NCBI GenBank assembly: GCA_036443405.1
Contig: JAZFYD010000023.1
Location: 1-27,419 of the forward strand
Origin: JAZFYD01 sp036443405
GTDB lineage: Bacteria; Planctomycetota; PLA2
Direction: 5' to 3'
Length of the DNA: 27,419 nt
Every line of letters begins with the position of its first letter. Position 1 is the stretch's first letter. Below are positions 9,276-16,124 of the stretch, in pieces. The notes under the pieces were generated by a model that saw only the letters and a program-made list of their open reading frames with translations, ran no database searches and was not told where the DNA came from. The position numbers were made by a program, and so were the translations under genes.

Positions 9276-11249
9276 ATGTTGCAAGAGACCCAGAGTCACG
9301 GGACCCTTTCGGAGAGGGATGCTCAGGCCATCGGATCGAGAGCGACGGACGCAAACATGACCAGTTTCCCGATTGACCTAAACGCATACCGCCCGCTCGC
9401 GCTCGATCGGAAGCGCGCGAACCTCACGGATCAGGAGCGCGAGATCCTGCGCGCGAACATCGATCTGTGCCGCGATGTGATCGTGTTCTACACCGCGGTC
9501 GCGGACGCGAAGGGCGTGGGGGGGCACACCGGCGGCCCCTACGACATCGTTCCGGAGGTGTTGCTCGCCGACGCGTTCATGCGCGGCGACGACGACATCG
9601 TTCCCTGTTACTTCGACGAGGCGGGACACCGCGTCGCGATCCAGTACCTGATGTCCGTGCTCAACGGGCACATGGAACCCGAGCGGTTGCTGCACTACCG
9701 CGAAGCCGGGTCGAAGCTGCCCGGCCATCCCGAACGCGACTTCACGCCGGGCGTCACGTTCAGTTCCGGAAGACTCGGACACATGTGGCCGTACGTGAAC
9801 GGCGTCGCGATCGCCAACCCGGGCAAGACCGTCGTGATGTTTGGATCCGACGGTTCGCAGATGGAAGGGAACGACGCCGAGGCGGCGCGTCTGGCCGTCG
9901 CCCAAGGCCTCGACATCAAGCTGCTCATCGATGACAACGACGTCACCATCGCCGGGCACCCGAGCGAGTATCTGAAGGGCTTCGATGTCGCGCGCACGCT
10001 GGAAGGCCACGGTCTCACGGTCAACACCGGCGACGGAGAGGATATCGACGCGCTGCACGCGCGGATGCAGCGGGCGCTCAACACCACAGGTCCCGTCGCA
10101 CTGATCAACAAGCGCAAGATGGCGCTCGGCATTCCCGGGATCGAGGGGTCGCCGAAGGGGCATGACGTCGTCAAGGCGGCGACCGCGCTCGAGTATCTCG
10201 AGGCGCGCGGCCACACCGAGGCCATCGAGTACCTAAAAGCCGTCGTGAAACCGAAGGACCCGGCTGTGTTCTTGGGCAGCTCCGCGAAGCAGGCCAAGAA
10301 CCGCGACCTGTTCGGCAAGGTCGTTTGCGAGATCCTCGGCAAAATGGACGAAAGCGAGCGGAAGGCGCGCGTACTCGCCATCGACAGCGACCTCGAGGGG
10401 TCGTGCGGCATGCACCACATCCGCAAGGCGTTTCCGGAGATCTACATCTCCAGTGGTGTGATGGAGCGCGGCAACTTCAGCGCCGCCGCGGGATTCGGGT
10501 GCGATGCGGGACGCCAGGGCATCTTCGCCACCTTCAGCGCGTTCTTGGAGATGCTGATCTCCGAGATCACGATGGCGCGGCTGAACGAAGCCAACGTGCT
10601 CGCGCATTTCTCCCACGCCGGCGTGGACTGGATGGCGGACAACACGTGCCACTTCGGTCTAAACAACTTTTTCGCGGCGAATGCGCTCGCGGAAAACGAC
10701 CACACGCGGTTGTATTTCCCCGCGGACCAACATCAGCTCGCTTCGTTGCTCGAGCGTGTGTTCTGGGATCCGGGGCTGCGGTTCCTGTTCTCGACGCGCT
10801 CGGGGACGCCGGACATCCTCAAGGAGGACGGCACGCCGCTCTACGGCGAGGGCTACTCGTTCGAGCCGGGCGTGGATGAGATCGTGCGCGAGGGCAGCGC
10901 CGGGTATGTCGTCAGCTACGGCGAGATGCTCTACCGCGCGCTGGATGCGGTTGAACGGTTGCGGGCCGACGGTTTGGACGTCGGGCTGATCAACAAACCG
11001 ACGCTCAACGTGCCGGACGATGAGATGCTTGCGCGTGCGGGCCGGTCGCCGTTCGTTCTCGTTGTCGAGAGCCAGAACCGCAACACCGGTTTGGGCCTGC
11101 GCTACGGCACCTGGTTGCTGGAGCGCGGATTCGGGCCGAAGTACCGGCACATAGGTTCGACCAAACAGGGCGATGGTGGATTGTGGGAGCACATGCACCA
11201 TCAGGGTCTGGACCCCGATTCGATTATTAAGGCTATCCGCGCGCTGTGA
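9276..11249 (+). CDS. Transketolase
   Basis: 657 residues, close to the family norm of about 660. Transfers two-carbon units between sugar phosphates in the pentose phosphate or Calvin pathways, using thiamine diphosphate and a divalent metal. The N-terminal domain shows GVGGHTGGP, SSGRLGHMWPYVNGVAIA and the cofactor-binding motif MFGSDGSQMEGNDAEAARLA with IDDNDVTIAG. The middle pyrimidine-binding domain has IDSDLEGSCGM, ISSGVMERGNFSAAAGFG and FATFSAFLEM. The C-terminal domain has GYVVSYGEMLYRAL and LINKPTLNVPDDEML. ATG 9276 was chosen because GGAGCGAGAGG lies just upstream; ATG 9357 is an alternative that removes 27 unremarkable residues. The active-site loops differ from classical TktA in places, so a transketolase-like subfamily is possible. 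A hairpin-repeat dimer follows the stop. Confidence 0.85.
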   Translation: MLQETQSHGTLSERDAQAIGSRATDANMTSFPIDLNAYRPLALDRKRANLTDQEREILRANIDLCRDVIVFYTAVADAKGVGGHTGGPYDIVPEVLLADAFMRGDDDIVPCYFDEAGHRVAIQYLMSVLNGHMEPERLLHYREAGSKLPGHPERDFTPGVTFSSGRLGHMWPYVNGVAIANPGKTVVMFGSDGSQMEGNDAEAARLAVAQGLDIKLLIDDNDVTIAGHPSEYLKGFDVARTLEGHGLTVNTGDGEDIDALHARMQRALNTTGPVALINKRKMALGIPGIEGSPKGHDVVKAATALEYLEARGHTEAIEYLKAVVKPKDPAVFLGSSAKQAKNRDLFGKVVCEILGKMDESERKARVLAIDSDLEGSCGMHHIRKAFPEIYISSGVMERGNFSAAAGFGCDAGRQGIFATFSAFLEMLISEITMARLNEANVLAHFSHAGVDWMADNTCHFGLNNFFAANALAENDHTRLYFPADQHQLASLLERVFWDPGLRFLFSTRSGTPDILKEDGTPLYGEGYSFEPGVDEIVREGSAGYVVSYGEMLYRALDAVERLRADGLDVGLINKPTLNVPDDEMLARAGRSPFVLVVESQNRNTGLGLRYGTWLLERGFGPKYRHIGSTKQGDGGLWEHMHHQGLDPDSIIKAIRAL

Positions 11250-11254
11250 CTCTG

Positions 11255-11302
11255 GCCCAACGGCTGCAGTGTTGTTGGCCCAACGGCTTACGCCGTTGGA
11301 GC
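11255..11302. repeat. Dispersed hairpin repeat, dimer
   Basis: A shortened first unit (11255-11267, GCCCAACGGCTGC) joins through AGTGTTGTTG to a full unit at 11278-11302 with loop TTAC instead of TGAC. It starts five bases after the transketolase stop and ends 17 bases before the stop of the converging gene, so it fills the whole convergent gap and could act as a bidirectional transcript end. Confidence 0.8.
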
Positions 11303-11319
11303 AGTCGTTGAATCGGGCC

Positions 11320-12783
11320 TTACTCCCGCACCGTGAACCTACCGAGGTCCGTGTCCCAGCGGAAATCGTTGCGGTGTTTCTTCCAGTAGCTGTCGATCAC
11401 CTTGTGCATCACCGTGCGCTGCTTCGGTGGGGCGACGGGGTCGAAGTACACCTCGCGCGCGATTAGCCTCGTGAGCAGGTCGTACGCGGCGCGGCGGCGA
11501 TCGACTTCCTTGTGCCGGAGTGCTTCGACGAGATAGCCGATGAGCTTAGGTCCGCGCGCGGCAAATAAAGGTGCGACCGCGGCCTTGCGGCTGTCGGCGT
11601 AGTAGCCATAAAGCGTCATCGCGCGTTCGAGGCGTTGTTCGGCTCCCTCGCCCGGATCGACGAGATCGGGAAACTCGCCGCCGCGGGTGGAGTCGCGGCC
11701 GGGCGCGCCGGCGTCTTTGGAACTCTCACCCGTGCGCGGGGGCAGCGTCGCGCGACACAGAAACAATGTGCAGAGGGCCGTCTCGTAGATTCCCGCGGCA
11801 CCATCGGTGGCCGACCATCCGCCGCCGGGACGCTGATGCCGGATCAAATAGCTCGCGCCGTCGAGGTACCACTCGTGTTTGGGGCGCGCGAGCAGAGTCC
11901 CGACGCGTTCCAGTCCCGCACGGTAGTAGGCGTCTCGGAAATAGCCCGGATTGCTGTGGCGGCGCAACCAACCCAACGCGCGCGATGCCGTGTCCGACTT
12001 TCTCAGTCCGTCCAGGTTCGCGGGGTCCTGCTCCAGCGCCGCGGCCGCGTAGATCCAGACGCTGAGCCCCGCGCAGGTCATGGTCGCGGTGCCCGTGTTG
12101 TCGGCGGAGGTGTATCCCCAGGATCCGTCGCGCCGTTGGTTTTTTTGGAAGTGAGTGCGGATTCTGGTCCAGGCGGCCGGCAGCACGGTGGCGCCGCCCA
12201 GGGACTCGCCGGCCCAGAGCGCGAGCACCGCGACCTGTGTGTTGGAGTGATCGGTTGAAACGTCGGGGTGGTTCGGGAGCAGGCGGTAACCCCAGAGCCC
12301 GTTTTTTTGGCGGCCCGCGAGGATCTTGTCGACCAAGACGCGGATGCGGCCGCCGTAACGGACGGGGTCCAGCGAGGTGAGTGCGAGCACCAGGAACGAG
12401 TTCGAGTAGGTGGCGTACTTGGCGCCGGGTGCGAGTCCGGCCTTGCCTTCTCCGTCCAGCCAGTGGATCGCGCGCTGAATGCTCGGGGCGGTTTGCGGCG
12501 CACTCGCGGCAGCCATCGCATAGACAGCCAGCGCCGTCAGGCCGGCTTCGAATTCCACCCGACCCTTGTGCCGAGTGTAGAGCGGGTTTCTTGGCGACCA
12601 AGGGCCGCTTCCGTCTTGCGCGACTCTCAAGAAACGCCGAGCGCGCACGACCGCCTGATCGATTTTCGCGGAGAGTTCGTCCGGCACGCCCCGCGGCTCG
12701 GCGTCTTCGCCACCGGCGCGCACCGTGGCTCCGGGCAAATACGCAAACACGAACAAGCAGAACGAGAGCGGAGCCGAACGCAC
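11320..12783 (-). CDS. Secreted prenyltransferase/squalene-cyclase-fold protein
   Basis: 487 residues with an N-terminal signal peptide (MRSAPLSFCLFVFAYLPGATVRA). Residues about 40-390 carry repeats of the alpha/alpha-barrel type seen in squalene cyclases and protein prenyltransferases: QKNGLWGY (159-166), QRRDGSWGYTS (216-226) and HQRPGGGWSATDG, the QW-like motifs. The catalytic DxDD of squalene cyclase is not seen, so this is likely one of the many secreted proteins that use the fold structurally. The C-terminal 100 residues are HEAT-like and contain SYWKKHRNDFRWD, which resembles a motif in three other proteins here. The GTG start at 12783 gives a proper signal peptide; the frame upstream runs antisense through rnpB and was rejected. 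It is divergent from rnpB and converges on the transketolase gene. Confidence 0.75.
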   Translation of the reverse strand: MRSAPLSFCLFVFAYLPGATVRAGGEDAEPRGVPDELSAKIDQAVVRARRFLRVAQDGSGPWSPRNPLYTRHKGRVEFEAGLTALAVYAMAAASAPQTAPSIQRAIHWLDGEGKAGLAPGAKYATYSNSFLVLALTSLDPVRYGGRIRVLVDKILAGRQKNGLWGYRLLPNHPDVSTDHSNTQVAVLALWAGESLGGATVLPAAWTRIRTHFQKNQRRDGSWGYTSADNTGTATMTCAGLSVWIYAAAALEQDPANLDGLRKSDTASRALGWLRRHSNPGYFRDAYYRAGLERVGTLLARPKHEWYLDGASYLIRHQRPGGGWSATDGAAGIYETALCTLFLCRATLPPRTGESSKDAGAPGRDSTRGGEFPDLVDPGEGAEQRLERAMTLYGYYADSRKAAVAPLFAARGPKLIGYLVEALRHKEVDRRRAAYDLLTRLIAREVYFDPVAPPKQRTVMHKVIDSYWKKHRNDFRWDTDLGRFTVRE

Positions 12784-12858
12784 GAGGTTCCAGCGTAAGA
12801 GGAAATCACGATGGTGGTCGGGGTAAGATCCGCGTTCTGTTGTTTGACAAATTGCGAT

Positions 12859-13201
12859 CCGAGGGCGGGTAGACGGTCGCGGGAGAAATTCCGAGGAAAG
12901 TCCGGGCACCGCAGGGCAGGGTGGTGGCTAACGGCCACCGTTCGCAAGGATAGGGAAAGTGCCACAGAGAACAGACCGCCGGGGCTTGCTCCGGTAAGGG
13001 TGAAACGGTGGTGTAAGAGACCACCGCGGGCGATGGTGACATCCCCGGCACGGCAAACCCCACCTGGTGTTAGGCCGAATAAGGAGGAAGGGGCGGCTCG
13101 TCCCGTCACACCTCCGGGCAGGCCGCTAGAGACGGCGAGCAATCGCCGTAGCAGACAAATGACCGTTCACGACAGGACCCGGCTTATCGCCCGCCCCTCG
13201 G
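12859..13201 (+). ncRNA. rnpB: RNase P RNA, bacterial class A
   Basis: The catalytic RNA that removes 5' leaders from pre-tRNAs. Conserved blocks appear in the right order: GAGGAAAGTCCGGGC near the 5' end (about 12892-12906), AGGGAAAGTGCCACAGA, GTAAGGGTGAAACGGTG, GTAAGAGACCACCG, and near the 3' end AGACAAATGACCGT followed by GGACCCGGCTTAT. The ends pair as helix P1: CCGAGGGCGGG at 12859 with CGCCCGCCCCTCGG ending at 13201, with a bulge. Length about 343 bases is normal. Ends are estimated from P1 and may be off by a few bases. No strong promoter was identified; TAAGAT at 12824-12829 is a weak -10 candidate. No T-run follows; an inverted-repeat element starts 12 bases downstream. Confidence 0.95.
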
Positions 13202-13213
13202 ATTGCTTCTAGA

Positions 13214-13350
13214 CCTCGGCCTTGGCCTCATGCGTCGGCCCCGGCCTTACCCCTTGGTCGCCGGACCGCAGCCTCTTGCGTGACACGAACGGTGCGCAGT
13301 GGCCCGGGGACCGAGTGGCGAGGTCCGACGCATGAGGCCAAGGCCAAGGC
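13214..13350. repeat. Inverted-repeat element, copy 2 (MITE-like)
   Basis: A roughly 135-base element bounded by a 21-bp perfect inverted repeat (13218-13238 and 13325-13345; core GGCCTCATGCGTCGG). The left end ACCTCGGCCTTGGCCTC is identical to copy 1 at 4259-4275. The interior is partly conserved with copy 1. No ORF of a transposase type is inside. It sits between rnpB and the converging HEAT-like gene. A GGCGC-TAAC-GCGCC hairpin at 13356-13369 separates it from that gene's stop. Confidence 0.7.
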
Positions 13351-13371
13351 AGAGGGGCGCTAACGCGCCGC

Positions 13372-14073
13372 CTACTCTTCTTGCCGCGCCGTCCAGCGCT
13401 TGTGCTTGTTCTTGTTCCACCAGCGTTGCCACTGCGGCGGGGTGCGCTCGGTGTGGTTGGACAAGAGCTGCAGGCTCTTCTCGAACGGCTTTTCGATCAA
13501 CTCCCACTTCCTCTCGGCGCGGCGTCGCTGCGATTTGTGATCTCCCTTGAGCGACTTGGTCAGGTTGTACGTGGGAACGAAGATCTTCAAGAGGGCCGTG
13601 AACAGTTCCTTTCGGACACTCTCCTTGGCGTGGCGGTGGGTTCCCATGGCGGCGGCGGCCGCCGCCGTCACGCGGTCATCGACATCGACCATGCGATCCG
13701 TCAGGTACTCGATCCCGGCCGGATCGCCCGTCGCCTCCAGGACGAGGCAGATTCCGATGCGGGCGACGTGGTCCTTCTTCAGCCGGCGCACCTTCATCAG
13801 CATGAGCAGCGACTTCGTGATCTCGCGACTCTCGATGCCGGCCAGCGCGTGAAACGACGCCTCGATGATCTCGGGCGGCATCTTCGGTTTCGGTTTCCGA
13901 ATGAGCTTGACGAGTGCTTTGGCCTCGACGTGGTTCTCCTTGAGCTCGCCGATCTTCTTGAGCAGCGCCAAAGCGTCGTTGGTCTTGCGCGCCTTGAGCA
14001 GGGTTTCGAGCTGGGGCACCTTCTCGGCGGCGGGTCCCGGCGCGAGCAGGAGGAAGGTGAGCAGGATCGCCAT
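13372..14073 (-). CDS. Secreted HEAT-repeat-like protein
   Basis: 233 residues. A short hydrophobic N-terminus (MAILLTFLLLAPGPAA) suggests export. The body is helical with HEAT-like pairs, for example HVARIGICLVLEATGDPAGIEYLTDRM and VDDRVTAAAAAAMGTH, which resemble the larger HEAT proteins at 20227-24364. The C-terminus holds QWQRWWNKNKHKRW, a Trp/Asn/Lys motif also found in variant form in those proteins. HEAT repeats bind other proteins; no enzymatic function is expected. The gene stands alone and converges on rnpB. Function is unknown. Confidence 0.65.
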   Translation of the reverse strand: MAILLTFLLLAPGPAAEKVPQLETLLKARKTNDALALLKKIGELKENHVEAKALVKLIRKPKPKMPPEIIEASFHALAGIESREITKSLLMLMKVRRLKKDHVARIGICLVLEATGDPAGIEYLTDRMVDVDDRVTAAAAAAMGTHRHAKESVRKELFTALLKIFVPTYNLTKSLKGDHKSQRRRAERKWELIEKPFEKSLQLLSNHTERTPPQWQRWWNKNKHKRWTARQEE

Positions 14074-14164
14074 GACCCCATTTAAACGCGCCTCGGCCTT
14101 TTACGCTTGGGAGAATCGCAAATCGCGGGCGCTCTCCGCGAAACCCGGGGCAACTCCCGTCTTC

Positions 14165-14193
14165 TTGACGGGTCCACAAGGCGGCCTTAACCT
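14165..14193 (+). promoter_or_regulatory. Promoter of the tRNA-Gln/tRNA-Glu operon
   Basis: TTGACG (14165-14170), a 17-base spacer, then TAACCT (14188-14193), ending 16 bases before the mature tRNA-Gln. Five of six bases match the -35 consensus; the -10 is weaker. Position and spacing fit a housekeeping sigma promoter. Confidence 0.6.
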
Positions 14194-14209
14194 GACCCGC
14201 TTCGCCGAT

Positions 14210-14285
14210 TGAGGAGTAGTTCAATTGGTAGAACGCCTGACTCTGAATCAGGAAGTTGCAGGTTCGAGTCCTGCCTCCTCAGCCA
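14210..14285 (+). tRNA. tRNA-Gln (anticodon CTG)
   Basis: 76 bases with encoded CCA. Acceptor TGAGGAG pairs with CTCCTCA; D stem GTTC/GAAC; anticodon stem CCTGA/TCAGG with loop CTCTGAA and anticodon CTG reading CAG; T arm GCAGG-TTCGAGT-CCTGC. All arms pair cleanly. Confidence 0.96.
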
Positions 14286-14290
14286 CTTTG

Positions 14291-14446
14291 GCTCAACGGC
14301 TGACGCCGTTGAAGCAATAGGTATTGAAAGGCTTTGGCTGGCTGACGCCGTTGAAGCAATGGGGATTGAACGGCTCTGGCGGCTGACGTCGTTGAAGCAA
14401 TTGGTATCGAAAGGCCCTGGCGGCTGACGCCGTTGGAGCAATGAAA
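14291..14446. repeat. Tandem array of hairpin repeats between two tRNA genes
   Basis: Four copies of GGCTGACGCCGTTGAAGCAAT-type sequence start at 14298, 14340, 14381 and 14422, giving a period of 41-42 bases. Only the first retains the full left arm (GCTCAACGGC from 14291). The units between differ by scattered substitutions in the TGGGGATTGAACGG-type tail, and the third has GTCGTT for GCCGTT. The array fills the gap between tRNA-Gln and tRNA-Glu, so it would be transcribed in the tRNA precursor. Confidence 0.85.
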
Positions 14447-14461
14447 ATCAGACATTTAGAC

Positions 14462-14537
14462 GGCCCTATCGTCTAGCGGTCCAGGACACAGCCCTCTCAA
14501 GGCTGGGACGGGGGTTCGAGTCCCCCTAGGGTCACCA
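14462..14537 (+). tRNA. tRNA-Glu (anticodon CTC)
   Basis: 76 bases with encoded CCA. Acceptor GGCCCTA pairs with TAGGGTC (one G-U); anticodon stem CAGCC/GGCTG with loop CTCTCAA and anticodon CTC reading GAG; T arm GGGGG-TTCGAGT-CCCCC. It probably shares the promoter at 14165 and ends at the terminator at 14540. Confidence 0.95.
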
Positions 14538-14539
14538 TT

Positions 14540-14580
14540 GCGAGGTCCGGTTGTCCGCCGGGCCTCGCGCCTTTTCTTTT
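14540..14580 (+). terminator. Intrinsic terminator of the tRNA operon
   Basis: GCGAGGTCCGG (14540-14550) pairs with CCGGGCCTCGC (14558-14568) over 11 bp with a single G-U and a seven-base loop, followed by GCCTTTTCTTTT. It begins three bases after the tRNA-Glu CCA end. Confidence 0.85.
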
Positions 14581-14636
14581 GCCCAACGGCTTACGCCGTT
14601 CCGTGTCTCTTGCCCAACGGCTGACGCCGTTGGAGC
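14581..14636. repeat. Dispersed hairpin repeat, full dimer
   Basis: Two complete units: 14581-14602 (loop TTAC, right flank CC) and 14612-14636 (loop TGAC, right flank GGAGC), joined by GTGTCTCTT. It starts directly after the T-run of the tRNA terminator. The remaining 115 bases to the protease gene show no clear promoter. Confidence 0.85.
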
Positions 14637-14750
14637 TTCCGTACCGGGGCATTCTCGATTGTCGGGCGTCGACTGGGCCAACAGGCCGGGCCACGGGCGC
14701 GGTCGCAGCCCGGGCAGCACGCGCCACCCGGCCCGGCTAAACTGCGGTGC

Positions 14751-16124
14751 ATGAGGTCGGCGAAGCTGTTGCCGGTTTGGATCGCTGTGATTGGCGTGTC
14801 CCTTGGGAGCGCGACCGTCCGCGCTTCGGAACCGGACCTCGAGAAGGCCCGGGAGAAGGTTCGCGCGCTGGAGGCGGAGTTTCAGGCTGTCGTGGCCAAG
14901 GTGACTCCGGCCGTCGGCGCGGTTTCGAATTACCACGCAACGTTCAACCCGAAAACGGGGCAGGTCGGCGTGCGGTTGGTCGGGTTCGGGAGTGGGACGG
15001 TCATTTCCCGCACCGGTTTCTTCCTCACCAACGTCCACGTCGTGGACAAGGCGGCGCGCATCACGGTGGCGCTCAGCGACGGCGTGAGCTACGAAGCCGA
15101 GCTGTTCGCGGACACCGGATCGAAAGGTGACATCGCGCTTTTGAAGCTCCACGGCCGGAAGAGCTGGCCTTTCGTCGACTACAACAAGGGTGATGCGAAG
15201 AAACTCGAGCCGGGCAACTTCGTGTTCGCGATGGGGAATCCGTTCGGGCACGCGCTGGATGGGACACCCGCGGTGACGCTCGGCATCGTTTCCGGCAAGA
15301 GCCGAAATGCGAGCGAACGCCGCTTCACGTATGTCGGCGCCGTGCAAACGGATGCGGAGATCAACAAGGGCAATTCCGGCGGGCCGCTCTTCAACGCGTT
15401 GGGCCACTTCATCGGCATGAACGGTCTGATGCACTCGACGACGGGCTCCAACACCGGCATCGGGTTCGCGATTCCGATCAATCAGATCCGGGATTTCATC
15501 GCGCCCATGATGAAGCGGCAAGGCAAGGACGTCTCGTATGGCTATCACGGCCTGCACGTCGGCACCGCGAAGTCCGGCGGGGCACTGGTCCGTCGCGTGG
15601 ATGGCGGTTCGCCGGCCGCCGGCGCCGGTGTGCGCCGCGGTGACGTGATCTACAAGGTGAACGGCAAGAAGGTCGAGAACCGGACCGCGTTCGTCAACGT
15701 CGTCGACCAGCTCCCCGAGAAGAAGCTCGTGCGCCTTTCGTTTCGCCGCGGGAACAACACGAAGACCACGTCGTTCAAGCTCGGATCGCAGGCCGACGCG
15801 CCGCGTCAACGCAACGCGGCCGAGCAGGCGCTCCCGCTCTGGGAGCGCGCGTACCTCGGCGCGGAGTGGAAACAGGTGGAGAACGCGGTGTACCTGACAC
15901 GCGTGGTCGCGACGGCGGGCGCGGGAGGCGCGAAGTTGGCGGCCGGAGACCGGCTCGTCCGCCTCGGCCGGACCACCATCACCTCGATCGACCAGCTCGT
16001 CATGATCCTCAGCTACCTCGAACCCGGCCACAAGACCCGCATCGCGTACAAGCGGGACGGCCGCACGCGCGAGATCGGCATCGTCCTGAGCGACGCCGCC
16101 GAGGCCGCGGGGATCGTGCGATGA
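14751..16124 (+). CDS. HtrA/DegP-like secreted serine protease with two PDZ domains
   Basis: 457 residues with a signal peptide (MRSAKLLPVWIAVIGVSLGSATVRA). The trypsin-like domain (about 50-260) has an intact catalytic triad: H96 in FFLTNVHVVD, D127 in SKGDIALLK and S209 in NKGNSGGPLF, with GIGFAIPINQI closing the domain as in DegP. A first PDZ domain (about 270-345; VRRVDGGSPAAGAGVRRGDVIYKVNGKKV) and a second, more divergent one (about 370-450; KLAAGDRLVRLGRTTI) follow. These proteases degrade or refold damaged envelope proteins. The start is ATG 14751 with no strong ribosome site. The stop overlaps the ATG of the next gene (ATGA), so both proteins are probably made together. Confidence 0.88.
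   Translation: MRSAKLLPVWIAVIGVSLGSATVRASEPDLEKAREKVRALEAEFQAVVAKVTPAVGAVSNYHATFNPKTGQVGVRLVGFGSGTVISRTGFFLTNVHVVDKAARITVALSDGVSYEAELFADTGSKGDIALLKLHGRKSWPFVDYNKGDAKKLEPGNFVFAMGNPFGHALDGTPAVTLGIVSGKSRNASERRFTYVGAVQTDAEINKGNSGGPLFNALGHFIGMNGLMHSTTGSNTGIGFAIPINQIRDFIAPMMKRQGKDVSYGYHGLHVGTAKSGGALVRRVDGGSPAAGAGVRRGDVIYKVNGKKVENRTAFVNVVDQLPEKKLVRLSFRRGNNTKTTSFKLGSQADAPRQRNAAEQALPLWERAYLGAEWKQVENAVYLTRVVATAGAGGAKLAAGDRLVRLGRTTITSIDQLVMILSYLEPGHKTRIAYKRDGRTREIGIVLSDAAEAAGIVR

Noticed and set aside
12844..12849. TTGACA as the rnpB -35 box
   Set aside because: At normal spacing the -10 would fall inside the mature RNA helix P1 and the sequence there (GGGTAG) is not -10-like.
12784..12909. N-terminal extension of the prenyltransferase-fold gene
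   Set aside because: It would be antisense to the 5' end of rnpB and place 42 polar residues before a good signal peptide.
14291..14446. CRISPR array
   Set aside because: The 41-42 bp periodicity has no unique spacers; the inter-repeat segments are themselves similar, there are no cas genes, and the unit matches the dispersed hairpin repeat.
14532..16031. 499-codon minus-strand ORF
   Set aside because: Antisense to the HtrA-like protease and running through tRNA-operon terminator and repeats; shadow frame.
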